From contig CAJZBQ010000061.1 in assembly GCA_914767885.1 (NCBI GenBank), positions 248,001 through 312,000 on the forward strand: a DNA stretch of 64,000 nucleotides, in the 5' to 3' direction. This stretch comes from Blepharisma stoltei. Lineage: Eukaryota > Ciliophora > Heterotrichea > Heterotrichida > Blepharismidae. The position numbers and the translations under genes were made by a program. Position 1 is the stretch's first letter. Every line of letters begins with the position of its first letter. The notes below the pieces were generated by a model that made no database searches, had not been told where the DNA came from, and was given only the letters and a program-made list of their open reading frames with translations. Shown here piece by piece: positions 48,101-59,800 of the stretch.

Positions 48101-51100
48101 TGATTCTAAGTCATAAACGACGTCTTTTATTTGGTGTGGCATTAAATTAAATACAAAAAAATTGGTATAAGTTGAGTCGCCATCACAATTATCACCATTT
48201 ATAATATAGCCAGTAGGGCAAAATGACATACATAAAGATTGGATGAGATAATATCCTGATGCACATGTAAGACAGCCGTTGAATTTAAGATTAGAGCAAG
48301 ACGCACAAATTGAATCGCAAAGTTCACAACTTTGAGAACTGGAGACTCACAGAGCATTTGTAAGACATGTGCAATGGCCATTTACTTTATGTGAATTTGT
48401 AATGCAACTTGTGCATTCTCCAGAAAAAGTAGTGCATGAGTAGCATTCTTTATCCCTGCAAAGCTGACATGTTAAATCACTAACACATCCTTTATTACAG
48501 CCTGTCAAACAAGCACCGCAGCTATCAGGGTATTTATCGAAATCGCATTCACTTAAGCACAAATGATTTGAAGGGCAAGCAGAGCAGCCAGTCGCACATG
48601 AAGAAGTTGCATAGTCACTGGACTGATAATTATAAGAGTTATATATCATTACCCTAGCCAAAAATCCATATAGTCCGTTATTTCCTATAGACGGGTCATA
48701 TCCAATAGCCAGTTTTCCTGCACTTCCTGTATTACTATCTTTAAAGTAAGTCAAAGTAGTTGTAGTGATAGTGCTTTTTACTACGTTATTTAGATAAAGG
48801 TTGAATGAAGTTTTTCCATCAGATTGAACTTGTCCTGTAAAGCTTAAAAAATGCCAACTATTGCAAATGCTTGTGGGAGTGGTTAAGGTTTTAGTTGATC
48901 AGTCGGCTAATACAGCCGAACATATTGGAAATCCTGATGTGTCCATGCCAATTAGAAGAATAACAGTGCTAGTTCATTTCGCCATCAAAATTCCACCACT
49001 TATTCCCACTCCGTAAGCGAATAAAACCATTAGAAAAATCCTATTTTTGGGCAAAAACCCACCCACCCTCCGCGAGCGAAAAATTTTTTATAAAAAACAA
49101 ATTGATATATAAGTGATAATTATTATAATGAATCTCTAGCTAATTCTGTTTAATTTTAAACAGCTTGCATTTTAAAACATTTTGCAACTAAATTAATTTT
49201 TACTTCTAAAGATTTGCAAATTGAAATTTTTTTTAAAATTTCAAAATTTCTATATAATTTTTTTATAAAAAGAAACTAACCCCCTCAGCGAACAAAAATT
49301 TTTTTTTCGCTCACTGAGGGGGACAGAGCTAGTGGTTTAGTTCATAGTGAAATTGTGAATGATGGGGCTAGCATGACTTTAGAGTATAAAGAATCATTGT
49401 TAGCAAAATAATATCCTCTTTGTTTCGAAGGTACTGGGTCGCTATTATCAGACCAATCTGGATAGGTATTAGTATTAAGACTCCCCACATCAAAGTTAGA
49501 AACAGTATCAAGCCTAATCTGATCTGTTAAATCAAGACTAATCCCAATATATGACAAATAATCACAAGTTTTTGTACCTGAATTTGCAGTATATCCAGAT
49601 GGGCACTCAGTTAAGCATTGTCCTGTATTAGAATAAAAATAAAACCCAGTATTGCATGCTGTACATTTGTTGTAAGTTATATCTGTACATTGAGAACACC
49701 CATTAAAGCAAGCTATACATGATTGCCCATCGGCTGATTTCCCATAATTAGCATTGCAAAAGCATGACCCAGAAATTAGAACAGCACTAGCTACACATTG
49801 AGTGCATTTATTTGTGCCAAATCCTGTACAGACTAGGCACAAGGTGTCATCACAGATATTACAAGAGGCGCCACGTCTGCATCCATATGAGCAGGAACTG
49901 CAACCTAAATAAGATGATCCATCATTATAGGAAGAAATATCACACGTTCACAAGCAAGAGGCTCCCTGGCCTGATCCACAAAATGAAAAGTTATTAATTA
50001 TTGATGTAAATCCTGCAATTGCTGTATTTCAAAGCTGGAAATAATAAAGAAAGCCAATGAATCCGGAGCTGTTACTTTTTCCTAGCATTAGATAAGTTGG
50101 CGCTTGGTCTCTAAAAATCTTTTTTGTAGCTGTGACTGCTGAGCTTGAAATTCCATTTATATAGATTGTTAGAGTTGTGCTGCCCAATGAATACTGAAAA
50201 GTGATTGATAGATAAGCCCATCCTGTGAATGATGAGCTAGCTACTAATATCTGAGTAGATGTTGCTTGTGAAGGATTTACTATTGTTGCTGATATAGACC
50301 CAGCAGAGGATAGTGTTAAAAGAGTATGTTTTTGTAGTAAGTCACCATTAGTGATTACATAAAGCCAAGTTCCGACTGAAAAACTATAAGAAATGTATAT
50401 GGGTACTGATGATAATAACCGCATAGTCCCATCAAAATATAAGCCTCTCTTATATGCAGGAATAGGGTCAACTGTTTCTGGGCTATTAAAAAATTGAAAA
50501 GTCGCTGCACTTGTCCCTGTTGTAAAAATTCCATAAGATCCTTGAAAATCTGCATTAAAAGATTGATCAATCACAGCAGTCGTCACTGCTGAGCAAGAAG
50601 TGCTGTAAGGGCACTCATCTAAACACACAGTTCCTGCTAATTGATAGCCTCCTAGACAAGCTGAGCATTCAAAATATGCTGTTTTTAAGCAAGTTGAGCA
50701 CAATGTATCACAGACTTCACAAGTTTGAGTTGACGACACTCAGAAAGCATTTGGAGCACACGTGCAGCCTCCATTTCCATCGCTAACAGCATTTGTGATA
50801 CAGGTTAAACATGAACTTGATCCTGTGAATTCAATGCATGTAGCACACTCTTTAGTTTTACATAGCCGGCATGTATCAGAATTTCTGCATCCTTTATTGC
50901 AAGTATTTATGCAGTTTTGGCAGACAGAGCCATCATAATATTGAGATAGCAGGCAGTTGTCTGGGCAGCTTAAATCAGCTGGACACTTTGTGCAGATGCC
51001 TGAACATCCAACAGTTTGCCAATCGTCTAATGCATGATTGTTCTGACTATAAAAATTCAGCTTCCACAAGAATCCAGTAAATCCCATACCAATATACATG

Positions 51101-54100
51101 TTTCCTGTTGCATTATCTAATAAAAAAAGGGGAGTTGCGGTTGTTGAAGTTATCTGAATCCCCCCTTTAAATTGGAACAAAAATTTTTGTTTCAATTTCA
51201 AGGGGGTTAAGAAAATTTTTAAAAAAAACAAATTAATATAAAATTTATATAAAAATTTTCAAAAATTTATCAAATTAGATTAATAAACTTGTTTAATAAT
51301 AAAATGCTATAACCTTTGGAACAAAGCAAGATATAACTAATTTTTTATTATTAATTAATACGCCACTATTAATTGGTATTAAAACTATTTACACAAAAAT
51401 CATTATTTTTATTGATAACCAAAAAAATTTGAAAATTTATCGATCAAAGTGCTAATTTTTGTTTAAATAAGCTGTTATTTATACTTTATTCTTTAAAGTA
51501 AAGCAAGAAATAAGTAAATTTTCAATTTTTGTAAAGAATTCATATTGAATTTATATCCAAATTATTTAAATAAAAAATATAATTTTTATCAACAAAAAAA
51601 AATTTTTTTAAAACTTTTAGCAATTAACTTAACTTAAATTTGCTTTAAAGTCTTCCAGCTTGATATCTCCGCACGCTTTCGAGGATCCCAAAACCTGCTT
51701 GCCAATTTTGGGCCTCTTCTCCCACGGCCAATGCTTGCACGCTCCGCTGAATTTCGACGGGTTAGGAGAGACTCCACCTTGCATATGCTTCACGTCATGT
51801 CGGGTGCTATGAATGCAAAGGTTAGCCCAATGCCTCCTAACGGCCGCCTGTAGGTACAGCGACACCCAGGAAAAAAGAGCCGTGACCCTCCGGAACCGGT
51901 AGGGAAAAGAACTCACGGCCCAAAAACCATCCGGATAATTAAAACTTTTGACTGGAGTGACAACCAGCTGACTCCCAAAGTTTACCCACCCCATAAGGCA
52001 GCTCTAGGCATGCTAAGGGTTAGAGTTAAAGGGCCTGAACCTGGTTTAGGCTATAAAGCCACTTTTGCGCCAAAATGGTGGGACGTCGTCGAGGACCTAT
52101 TTTGTCACCACCACCATTTTAATTATTTAGCAATTAAGGATAATAAATTTATTTAAATAAGATGCTCTCTTTATACTCTATTCTTTAAATAAGAGCAAGA
52201 TATAACTAATTTTTTAATTTTAGTTAAGAAGAAACATTTAGCTTATATCAAAAGTTTTTACACAAAAATTATGATTTTTTTATATATAAAATTTTTTATT
52301 ATAAAATTAAATTTTGTTGCAATTTAAAGAGGATTAATTTACCAAAAGTGAAAATTTTACCTATATTTTGTTCCAATTTAAAAGGGGGGAGTGAGACGCA
52401 GTATCAATGTAAGAATTTATTGTTGTTGTCCCATCAGAATTAATTTTGCCGTCAAATGATTCACATATTAAATTAATGAAGATGCCTCAATGCTTAATTT
52501 TCGATACCATTAAATACTCAAGGCTTCTGCCTATCCTTCAATTTTCCCTACTGCCTTCGTCTGGGTGATGCTCTTCTAGACAATTCTGTTTACCTAAGAT
52601 TAGGTGTCAAAGCTGGCTCTTGTTACCTATATTTGAAGAGTGAAGTCAAATCTCATAATCAAAATTCGCCAAAAGAGAAATTTATGCTCGTTCTAACTGA
52701 ATTTCAATTGACGTCATATTATTATCTTCAAATGATACAAAAAATCAACTATCAATCACACTATAGGACCCTGTAACTGAAATTGTGCTTGAGGAATCCA
52801 TTAAGAGAATAGAAAGCTTTGGATTCCCTAAAGCAGATATTTGCAGTGATCATTGAACTGTTGTTACATATTTTGTTATAACACTGCCGCTTACAATCGT
52901 CTTTATTCATAAAGATATTGAAAAATTTGGAGCTAGCATAAGCATTGGTTTTAATCAAGTGCCAGGACCAAAGTAATATCCTCTTAGATATGCAGGATAG
53001 GGTTCAGCGCCATCATAAGTAGGATAGCTGTTTGCAGACGAGGATCCTACCTGAACACCCGAAATTTGATCAAGAAGTATTTTATTGTTAAAAGAAAAAC
53101 TAAGCGGTAATAGTGAAGATAAATCGCAGCTAGCTGTTGCTGTATTTTTTGTATATCCTGTAGGACAGTCTGGAAGACATAGCTTGCTATTGTATAAAAA
53201 ATAGCTGGAAATACAGGAGGTACATAAATGATAATAAGAGCCTGTACAATGAGTGCATCCTGAATAGCAAGCAGAACATAAAGCTTGGTTTGTAGGCTGA
53301 TAAAATCCAGAATTGCATGAGCATGGAGTCCCAGAAGAAGCATTAAGCTAAGATGCCGCCATAAACAGAGTTTCGAAAGATCATGGGATAGGCAAAACTG
53401 TAAGCCCATTTGGCAGGGATAGGAAAACTTTAGGGGTAAAGCTGGATTCCATACTCGAGGCTTCCCTTTGAGGTAATCTATTTAATTCACGAAGAGAATA
53501 TTTTCATACTCTTTGTGCCGGTTCACGCACCCCCTAGAGTTCTATTTCTGTCAACGTCGCCATTTTATTTCTCCAGAAGCATTAGGAATGCATAAAGTGC
53601 AAGCTCACGCCCAAAATGAAGAGCATCGAGCACACAAAAAATCGTCACAAATGTAGCAAGATGTTCCTCGAGTACAGCCATTTGTACAAGATGAATCTAA
53701 ACAAGATTGGCATGCAGATCCATCATAATAATGAGAATAATCACATGGCCATAAAGTTGGTACTAAACCTCCAGTCAACGAATTGATATTGTAATAAAAA
53801 GTAAAATCACTAATTGTAACTTGCCATAGTATAAAATAAGCAATAAATCCTTTAAAGTTTGTGGGACCTTTGCCAATGTATAGTTTACCTCCAGAGGGTA
53901 ACCTAAAAACATAATTTGTTACAGTTTTAGGAGTTCCCGCGACCTTATTCAGAAATGGAGTTACTGTAGTTATTTTATTAGCGAATCCAACTGAATAGGA
54001 AACATAGTTTCATGCATTTGTAGTAGTAGATTGAGTAGCAGAATAACTTGCAGCTGATCCGTCTCATTTTTCTAGCTCCCCCTTTAAAAAGGAGCAAAAA

Positions 54101-55899
54101 TTTATTGTTTGATTAATTTGATTAAAATTTTTTAACAAATTTACAAGTATTTGAAAAGATAATCTAATTTAATTTATTTAAGAATAAAAGGTGCACTAAA
54201 TTTATAGAAATATTTAGAAATATTGTTATATAAACATTTTATATTAAATTTTTTTTTCAGAATGGTAGTTAATTTTCCTGAAAATAGGAAATTTTCTAAT
54301 GGCTTTATTCACTCTTTAAGGGGAGATTAAATAAAAACTAATAATCCCGCTTGAATCAATGTTAAGCATATCTGTACTGTGGCCGATTAATGTTCCAGAA
54401 ATCGGGTAAACCCACATACTCATAGTTCAAGTGTTAGACAAATTTATATTTCCACTCAAAAATTGATTCGAATTAAAATAAAGACCTCTATTTTTAGCTG
54501 GAAATGGGTCAGAAGATTCAGGAGAATTTCAATAGTTATAGCTTGCAGAGCTTGTAGCTGTCACCAAGATTGATCCATACGTTCCAACAAATCCTCCAGT
54601 GAAATCGGCTATAAGTAATTTGATCATTTTTTTCATAGACTGACCATTCATCTAGAATTTTGGTCGATCCGAGCAAATATCAAACTATCAATAATTATAT
54701 ATCCTGCACCCAGTGAAATCAGCATTTATAACTGCTGAAGAAACAGCAGCACAGTTTCCAAATCCATATGGACATGCATAAAGGCAAACTCCTCCAATAA
54801 GAATCATTCCACTATTACAAGCTGTATTGGTCCAAGTTTGTGTACAAGCACTTCCATAAACGTCACAACAGCTTGTAGGCATACCAGTAGCACATCCAGT
54901 GCACATTGACTGTGCATATCCAATACAATAAGCACAATCCTGAAGATAACAAATGCTACAATCAGAACTTCTAATGCACCAAGGCCAAGTCTGACAATTT
55001 GAGTTACAATTTTGGCAAGTTGATCCATTTCAAAATTGGTTATCAATACAGTTAACAGTAACAGTAATGGTTGCAGAGCTCTGAATATAGTCAGCTCTTG
55101 CCTGAAGCCAATAAATAAACCCTCTAAAAGAATTGCCTCCACTTAAATTCCCAATAGTTCATGCATAATTTCCATCTGGAAATCTTGTTTCTCTATTCAT
55201 CAAAGCTGTATTTCCAACGCTTGCATAATCCACATAATAAAAGATATTTGCTTGATTACAAGTGGCTTGATAAATAATCATTGATGCTGGATGCCATGAA
55301 CTATTAATGCTATAAACAGTTGCTACTGTTTGTGTTATTGGGGTATTATTTGAATCGTAAATCAAGGCACTGAATTTAAAAAAGCCGGAATCTATTCATA
55401 TCCTTATATAAGAATTTGAGCTCAGAATAACATTTAAAATTTCCCCAGTCTCAAGAGGCTTAATCCATATATTTAGCGTAAAATAAAGGCCTGGGATGTG
55501 GCTTTTGTTACTAGTAATGCTTGAAGTTTTAGCAAAATAAAATCCTCTATCAATAGTGGGGAGTGGGGAATTTTGAGTTGGGGAATTATATGGTATTGAG
55601 CTTGGATTAAGAAAATATTCTGAAGGATCAGTTGAGCTTGCAATATAGGTAGCTGTCACATCTTTAATAGTCGAAAATTCTAGTTCAAATATAACTGCAT
55701 TAGCATAAGTAGGAGCATTGCAACAGTCATAGCCATTACTGATTGCTGGAGTAAAAAGTGAAGGGCATACATCAGCACATACTTTGGTATCAATAAAATA
55801 TTTTGAGTTTGCACATCCTATAGTGACACTATTGTATGGGCAAGTTGCTGCAACGAAAGTCAACACAATTTTGGAGAAATAAAATAAAGCCAAAATCAT
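42113..55899 (-). CDS. Paralog E: giant LamG / cysteine-rich repeat protein with C-terminal multi-pass membrane domain, most heavily interrupted copy
   Basis: The start is 55899 (signal peptide ILALFYFSKIVLTFVAA). Seven LamG modules lie at about 55600-55100, 54720-53780, 53160-51060, 50600-50000, 49570-48640, 48200-47180 and 46310-45640, each followed by a cysteine-rich repeat. The juxtamembrane domain is 45180-44400 and the membrane domain 44193-42113, ending in a Lys/Asn-rich tail (stop TAA 42113-42115). At least thirteen insertions (42361 to 54728) total about 4.7 kb; removal gives about 3,010 residues. In most of them the join restores the reading seen in F, D or C. At 55465-55467 it has TGG where C (27348-27350) and D have TGA, one of the clearest code tests. 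The role is inferred to be a cell-surface protein. Confidence 0.87.
42361..42859 (-). mobile_element. SINE-like retroposon (about 499 bp) in gene E membrane domain
   Basis: A perfect 15-bp duplicate AGACCATTACTAGCC lies at 42346-42360 and 42860-42874. On the minus strand the insert starts ACAAATAAAATGGCGACG and ends in TTTAACTAAGACTAAGG, a short-repeat tail. The duplicate contains two TAs, so TA-type removal is possible. Gene F is the empty site (57085-57100). Confidence 0.88.
43448..43983 (-). mobile_element. SINE-like retroposon (about 536 bp) in gene E membrane domain
   Basis: A perfect 17-bp duplicate TAATGAAGCCATTATCA lies at 43431-43447 and 43984-44000. Gene F carries the single, uninterrupted copy (57910-57926). 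The minus-strand start is AAAATATGGCGTC; the 3' tail is tandem TAATGG units. It shares an internal box with the insert at 11890-12510. Confidence 0.9.
44195..44376. mobile_element. Palindromic TA-flanked element (180 bp) with CCACATGG boxes, gene E
   Basis: A perfect 13-bp terminal inverted repeat TATAATGCTTTGG lies at 44195-44207 and 44364-44376. The inner arms pair through GGTCTCCA..GTCAGGACAT and TCTGACACATGGAGACC-like segments, with CCATGTGGAGCC and TTCCACATGGAG boxes. Removal leaves one TA and agrees with gene F at 58119-58130. Confidence 0.9.
44633..44952. mobile_element. C-rich palindromic MITE (about 317 bp) as an IES, gene E
   Basis: TTA on both sides (44633-44635 and 44950-44952). 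Left end CTCCCCCTCTATAAGC; right end hairpin TTCGTGAGCGACC / GCTCGCTCACGGAGGGAGGAG. Removal gives EAVSKGTLAIL in frame, as in C. It is near full length and a good reference copy of the family. Confidence 0.9.
46517..46933 (-). mobile_element. SINE-like retroposon (about 417 bp) in gene E cysteine-rich repeat
   Basis: A perfect 14-bp duplicate TGCATGCGTTTTAC lies at 46503-46516 and 46934-46947, containing a TA. The minus-strand start is AAATAAAATGGCATTCGG; the tail is tandem TTAAG units (46517-46535). The interior is GC-rich. Confidence 0.9.
47412..47741. mobile_element. Second-family MITE (327 bp) as an IES with TGA borders, gene E LamG 6
   Basis: TGA at both borders and no TA at either. Ends CTCTCCCCTTTAAATTAG and, reversed, CTCCCCCTTTTAAATTGA. 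Removal gives LSQWNFISA in frame; gene B is the empty site (9275-9290). Confidence 0.88.
49001..49331. mobile_element. C-rich palindromic MITE (about 329 bp) as an IES, gene E LamG 5
   Basis: TA at 49001 and 49330. Left end TTCCCACTCCGTAAGCGAAT with a second inverted unit ACCCACCCTCCGCGAGCG; right end hairpin CCCCCTCAGCGAACAAAA / TTTTCGCTCACTGAGGGGG. The join gives a segment of exactly the length seen in gene B (10528-10552). Confidence 0.85.
51155..52394. mobile_element. Second-family MITE-type IES (1237 bp) with TGA borders, gene E LamG 3
   Basis: TGA at 51155-51157 and 52392-52394. Ends ATCCCCCCTTTAAATTGG and, reversed, CTCCCCCCTTTTAAATTGG, then GAACAAAA inside. Removal makes VTSTT-type coding continue in register with D (36820-36850). 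A SINE-like copy has inserted inside it (next entry). Confidence 0.86.
51628..52125 (-). mobile_element. SINE-like retroposon nested in the IES of gene E
   Basis: The 12-bp duplicate TTTAGCAATTAA lies at 51616-51627 and 52126-52137. The minus-strand start is AAAATGGTGGTGGTGAC; the tail has TTAAG units. The surrounding IES is AT-rich, so the insert stands out as a GC-rich block. Confidence 0.88.
52461..52727. mobile_element. Small retroposon-like IES (about 270 bp), gene E LamG 3
   Basis: The duplicate TCAAATGAT lies at 52452-52460 and 52728-52736. Joining within the duplicate (which holds TGA, no TA) gives FFVSFDGKINS, matching FYISFDCKINS in C and D. The interior is moderately GC-rich and its left edge lacks the family start, so it may be truncated or of another family. 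Confidence 0.7.
53344..53584 (-). mobile_element. Short SINE-like retroposon (about 239 bp), gene E cysteine-rich repeat 2
   Basis: CCAGAAG(AAG)CATTA flanks both ends. Joining TA at 53344 to TA at 53583 gives CIPNASSGTP in frame. The minus-strand start is AAATAAAATGGCGACGTT. It is the shortest clear copy of the family. Confidence 0.82.
54073..54329. mobile_element. Second-family MITE-like IES (255 bp), gene E LamG 2
   Basis: TA at 54073 and 54328. Left end GCTCCCCCTTTAAAAAGG, right end CTCTTTAAGGGGAGAT. Removal restores the reading of gene C (26240-26262). Confidence 0.85.
54610..54728. other. Short IES (117 bp) in gene E LamG 2
   Basis: The direct repeat CCAGTGAAATC(G/A)GC occurs at the left edge and again inside the right edge. 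Joining TA at 54610 to TA at 54727 gives AVIADFTGG in frame, one residue shorter than AVITADFTG in C. Which copy of the repeat is retained cannot be told from the sequence. Confidence 0.7.
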
Positions 55900-55911
55900 A
55901 TTTATATCTAT

Positions 55912-55917
55912 TTATAA
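55912..55917. promoter_or_regulatory. TTATAA core upstream of gene E ATG
   Basis: Lies 12 nt before the ATG at 55899, the longest spacing of the five. Confidence 0.3.
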
Positions 55918-56106
55918 TATGGAAAATTAATAGTTTGGCTTATAAGGTCTTAAGGGCATTTATTTAGATTAATTTTATAATTTGAAAGTATTTCATAATA
56001 GCTATAGTTAATTATTTAGTGGTATTTGTGGTGAAGTAGTTAATCTATAGCTTTGAAATTAAAATAAACTTTCAAGTTTAGGATGAAGGTCATAAAGCCA
56101 GGAACA

Positions 56107-56565
56107 ATTTGCCAGCAAATAAATTAAATTAAATTGTTAAACTGGCCATAAGCGAGCAATCCACTTGCCTAGCCTCGTCTCAGCTCCAAAAGAGCAGCCT
56201 CCATAGACCTCAGAGTTCAAATGAGAAATGGGGAAATGGAAGGCCATCATCTTGAATTTCAGAAATGAACCACCTGCTCAGGTAGTAGCTCCCTTGGCAG
56301 AGCCGCAATTTGAAGAGTGCTCCGTTGATCACTACAAGAAAGGACCAAGTGGTAGGCAAGACCTGTATAGCCCATCTAGCAGGGGCATGGAAAACTTCGG
56401 GGAGAAACACAAAACTCCCCTCTTCGGCAAGGCATCCCTAAGTTTGAAAGTTTACTTCAAAAGGGACAGAGGCCCTGTTTTCAGCTTCATCAGAATAGGT
56501 CTTACCTGCTTTAAGGAGTGAGCGTCGGATTCCAATTTCCGTCAATGCCACATTTATTCTTTTTT
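56107..56565 (-). mobile_element. SINE-like retroposon, intergenic E/F
   Basis: GC-rich block with tandem AAATT units at the left end. At the right end the minus strand reads AATAAATGTGGCATTG. It shares CATAAGCGAGCAA.CCACT and CTCGTCTCAGCTCC-type boxes with the copies at 33592 and 58855, which fixes it as the same subfamily. CAGCAA on both sides may be a short target duplicate. Confidence 0.7.
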
Positions 56566-56857
56566 CAGCAAGAATTGATAAGTTTATGCAGCTAATTTTA
56601 TCAGTTAATTTATTAATTTCTACGGTCATATCTAAAGATAAAATAAGATAGATAGTCAGAACTTATAACAAAGGTATTTTATTTACATCGAATTTCTTTA
56701 AATTCTTTTTTATTTTAATTAAGTTTTGATTCGTCTCTTTCAAGAAGAAATAACTAAAATAAGAAAGCAAACGTGTGAAGAAAATAATAAAAAATAGTCA
56801 TTCATATAATAAAAATTTAATTTAGAATTAAATAAAAATCGATAAATTATTTAATTT

Positions 56858-59800
56858 TTATCTTTCAACTTTTTTGGGATGATCATTAAAGGGCTGGATA
56901 TGATTTCTCATGATACCTGCCTTGGTAAGTTTGTGATGAATAATCTGATAAAGAGTCCTTGCAAAAATAGCTATTGAAGAAAAAGTTTGAATAATCATAA
57001 CTCCAATCACAATAGCAACAATTGCATTTTCGATTGTTGATATAGTTTCTTGATCTAAATTAAATAAATAAGCTGATGAAGAGATCATTACTAAGCCAAT
57101 CATAATTTCAGTCAATAAATTATTTATTTGCAACACTGGGTCTTCAAACGGCCAGAAGAATATCAAATGCATAATAGTCATTAGCTCTCACTCTTATTTA
57201 GTAAACAAAACCATTCCCTTCATTTTTGAGCCAATATTTTTTAATATAATTCTTTTGGTTTTAAACTTTATTTTAATCTATAATTAATAATTATAAAAAT
57301 GATTCACAAGCAATTATATTGTTTTAGACAGCTTGTGCTTTAAAAATAATTTTACAAAATTATAATAGATTTTTGTTTAAAAATATTTAGATAGCTTTAA
57401 TAACAAAAAATTAGTCCTGCTTGATTAGTAAATAGGAGTAAAGAAAGAACAATATTTATAGTTACTTCTGTCTGCGGATAGTCCCTCAAAAATACTAAGT
57501 TTACTATATATATAAATCTCCTAATAAAAAATACAAAATAATACTGTGTAGCAAGGAGGCCTCTATCAACTCGAAATTCATAAAATAGAGGACTAAATAG
57601 AGCGTTGAATGTTTTTTCTCGAGACTGGATGCGATTTTTATTTTTATAAGAAAATCAGAAATGCAGAGGTGGAGTGGCGATTAACAGCACACAAATAGAT
57701 ATACATATAATAAAATTAGTAATTTGTGTGATATTATTCAATCCAAGTGTAGCAAGACCAATGCTAGCAGCAGCTCCTAATTCAAGATAGCATTGGATTC
57801 AAAATCTTAAATAAAATGCAAATTGATAAGCTTTAATAGTTTTCATAAATTTTTTGGCCAGCCATCTATAAGAACATTGCGAAAAGAACCAAATTATAGG
57901 CAGAACTAATAATGAAGCCATTATCAATGTAAAATCATTTCCTGTAGTAATCAAAATCAAATCTGAGTCATATCCGAATTCTTTTGCTTGAGAATATGGA
58001 GTATTTCCTTCATTTTTATCAATAATATAACTAAAAGCATTTGGAAACAAATTAAAAGAATTCAAATTTATCAAAAACGTGCTCATTTTGCTAGAAAAAG
58101 GAATTCCGGATAAAGTCAAATAGCTTAAAATTTGTAAACTGTTCATCATACTTCATAAAGAGCTTGGGCTTGGATTTATGACTGATAAAGCAACAGCTCC
58201 CGAAACCGCACCCTGAACACCTGCAGCTGCTTGTGATGTCACTGCAGCAATAGCTGGAGAATATGGTGCTGGATCATAAGAATTCAGTGATGCAGAGATT
58301 TCTGAAGAATTTAATACTCCATTTGAAGCAGATCTCACTTCTGTAAGATTTAAAAACTCAAGGGTTGCTAAAGTTCCGCCAGAAATTGCTTCAGAAATAG
58401 TCAAAGAAATGTAATAGTAGGTATTATTAATCTGTTCAAGTTTAAAAGAAACTTCTTTGTTTTCAACTGTAATCGTGAATTCATCTATTGTAAGAGAACT
58501 AGCTAGGCTTTCAGAAAATATCAAGTATAGAGAATTGTCTGAAAGAACAGTGATTTTTACTGAAAAAGGAACTAGTGTGCAGTTTTTGGTCCCGTTATAG
58601 CCTAAATTGCAGTAGCATAGATCATTTTTCAAGCTTGCGTTTTCAACGCAAGCATTACATTTTGGTATCCCTCTTTTAAGAGTGGGCAAGCTTTTTGCAG
58701 CTTAAAGTTGTTTTTTAAATTATATGAATTTTTTTACAGAAAAATTTATTTAATTCATATATTTTATGTTTTAATAATATAAGCTGTGCTAAATTAAATT
58801 AAAAGCTATCAAATATATAAAAACTATTTTATAATTTTGTTCTCTCTTAAGGTCAAGTTAAGTTAAAAATTAAGCCGGTCATAAGCGGAGTAAACCTCTA
58901 GCCTTTGTCTTATCTCAGCAAAAAAGCAAGAGTCTTCATAGAATTCAGAGCTCAAAGGAGGTAAATGGAAGGCTGATAATGTCGGTTTCCATCCTGAGCC
59001 ACCTGTCTAAGCAATTAGCTCTCTAGGGCAGATCCACAATCTGGAGTGCCCTAATGACCTCAATGATGAAAGATCACGTAGAAGGCAAAATCTATCTAGC
59101 CGATCCGGATGAGACAGGAAAACCTTTGGGGAGAAACAAAATATCCCTTTTCGACAATGCTTCCTAAGCCTGATGGCCTACTTCAGAAAGGGACAGAGGC
59201 CCCCGCTCCCCACTTCATCAGGATTGGCCCGACCATGCATACTCCATAAGGAATGTGTCTCGGAGTCTAATTTCCATCACTGTTTTATTTTCTTCTATCT
59301 TAATTGACCCGAAATATCCATTTTCCGATGGTTTTTGGGGGGTAAGAGATTCACAATTAGTGCAGTAGTTTGGACATGAATATAAAATTCCATCAGAACC
59401 TCTAAATCCTCCTGCTTCAACTGTTATACAAGTGCTATTATTAGAAGTATCCAGCACATAATTTACATCACATATACATGAATCAGTGTTGGTAGCATTT
59501 TCTTTGCAGGCCACACATCCTGCTGCTGAATAATCAGTGCAATCTTCACATAATAAATTATCACATAGAGAACAAGCAGATCTTCAGTCCCTACAGCTGT
59601 TCTTACACTTCGCGTTGCATTGATAGCACTTATTATAAGCTGGCCCAGCCCAATATTCTTTAATTTTACAGTTTGGAATGCATTTTTGGTCTGTTGGGCA
59701 CACACTGCAGCTTTCTGTGCATGAAGTTGTGGACAAGCTTGATATAGCTTTTATTACATTAAATATCTGAATTTTATAGATGAAGCCTTGATAGAAATTA

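Larger units (their letters stand above)
55900..56857. other. Intergenic spacer E/F
   Basis: About 960 bp, AT-rich apart from a SINE-like copy (next entry). No gene recognised. Confidence 0.65.
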
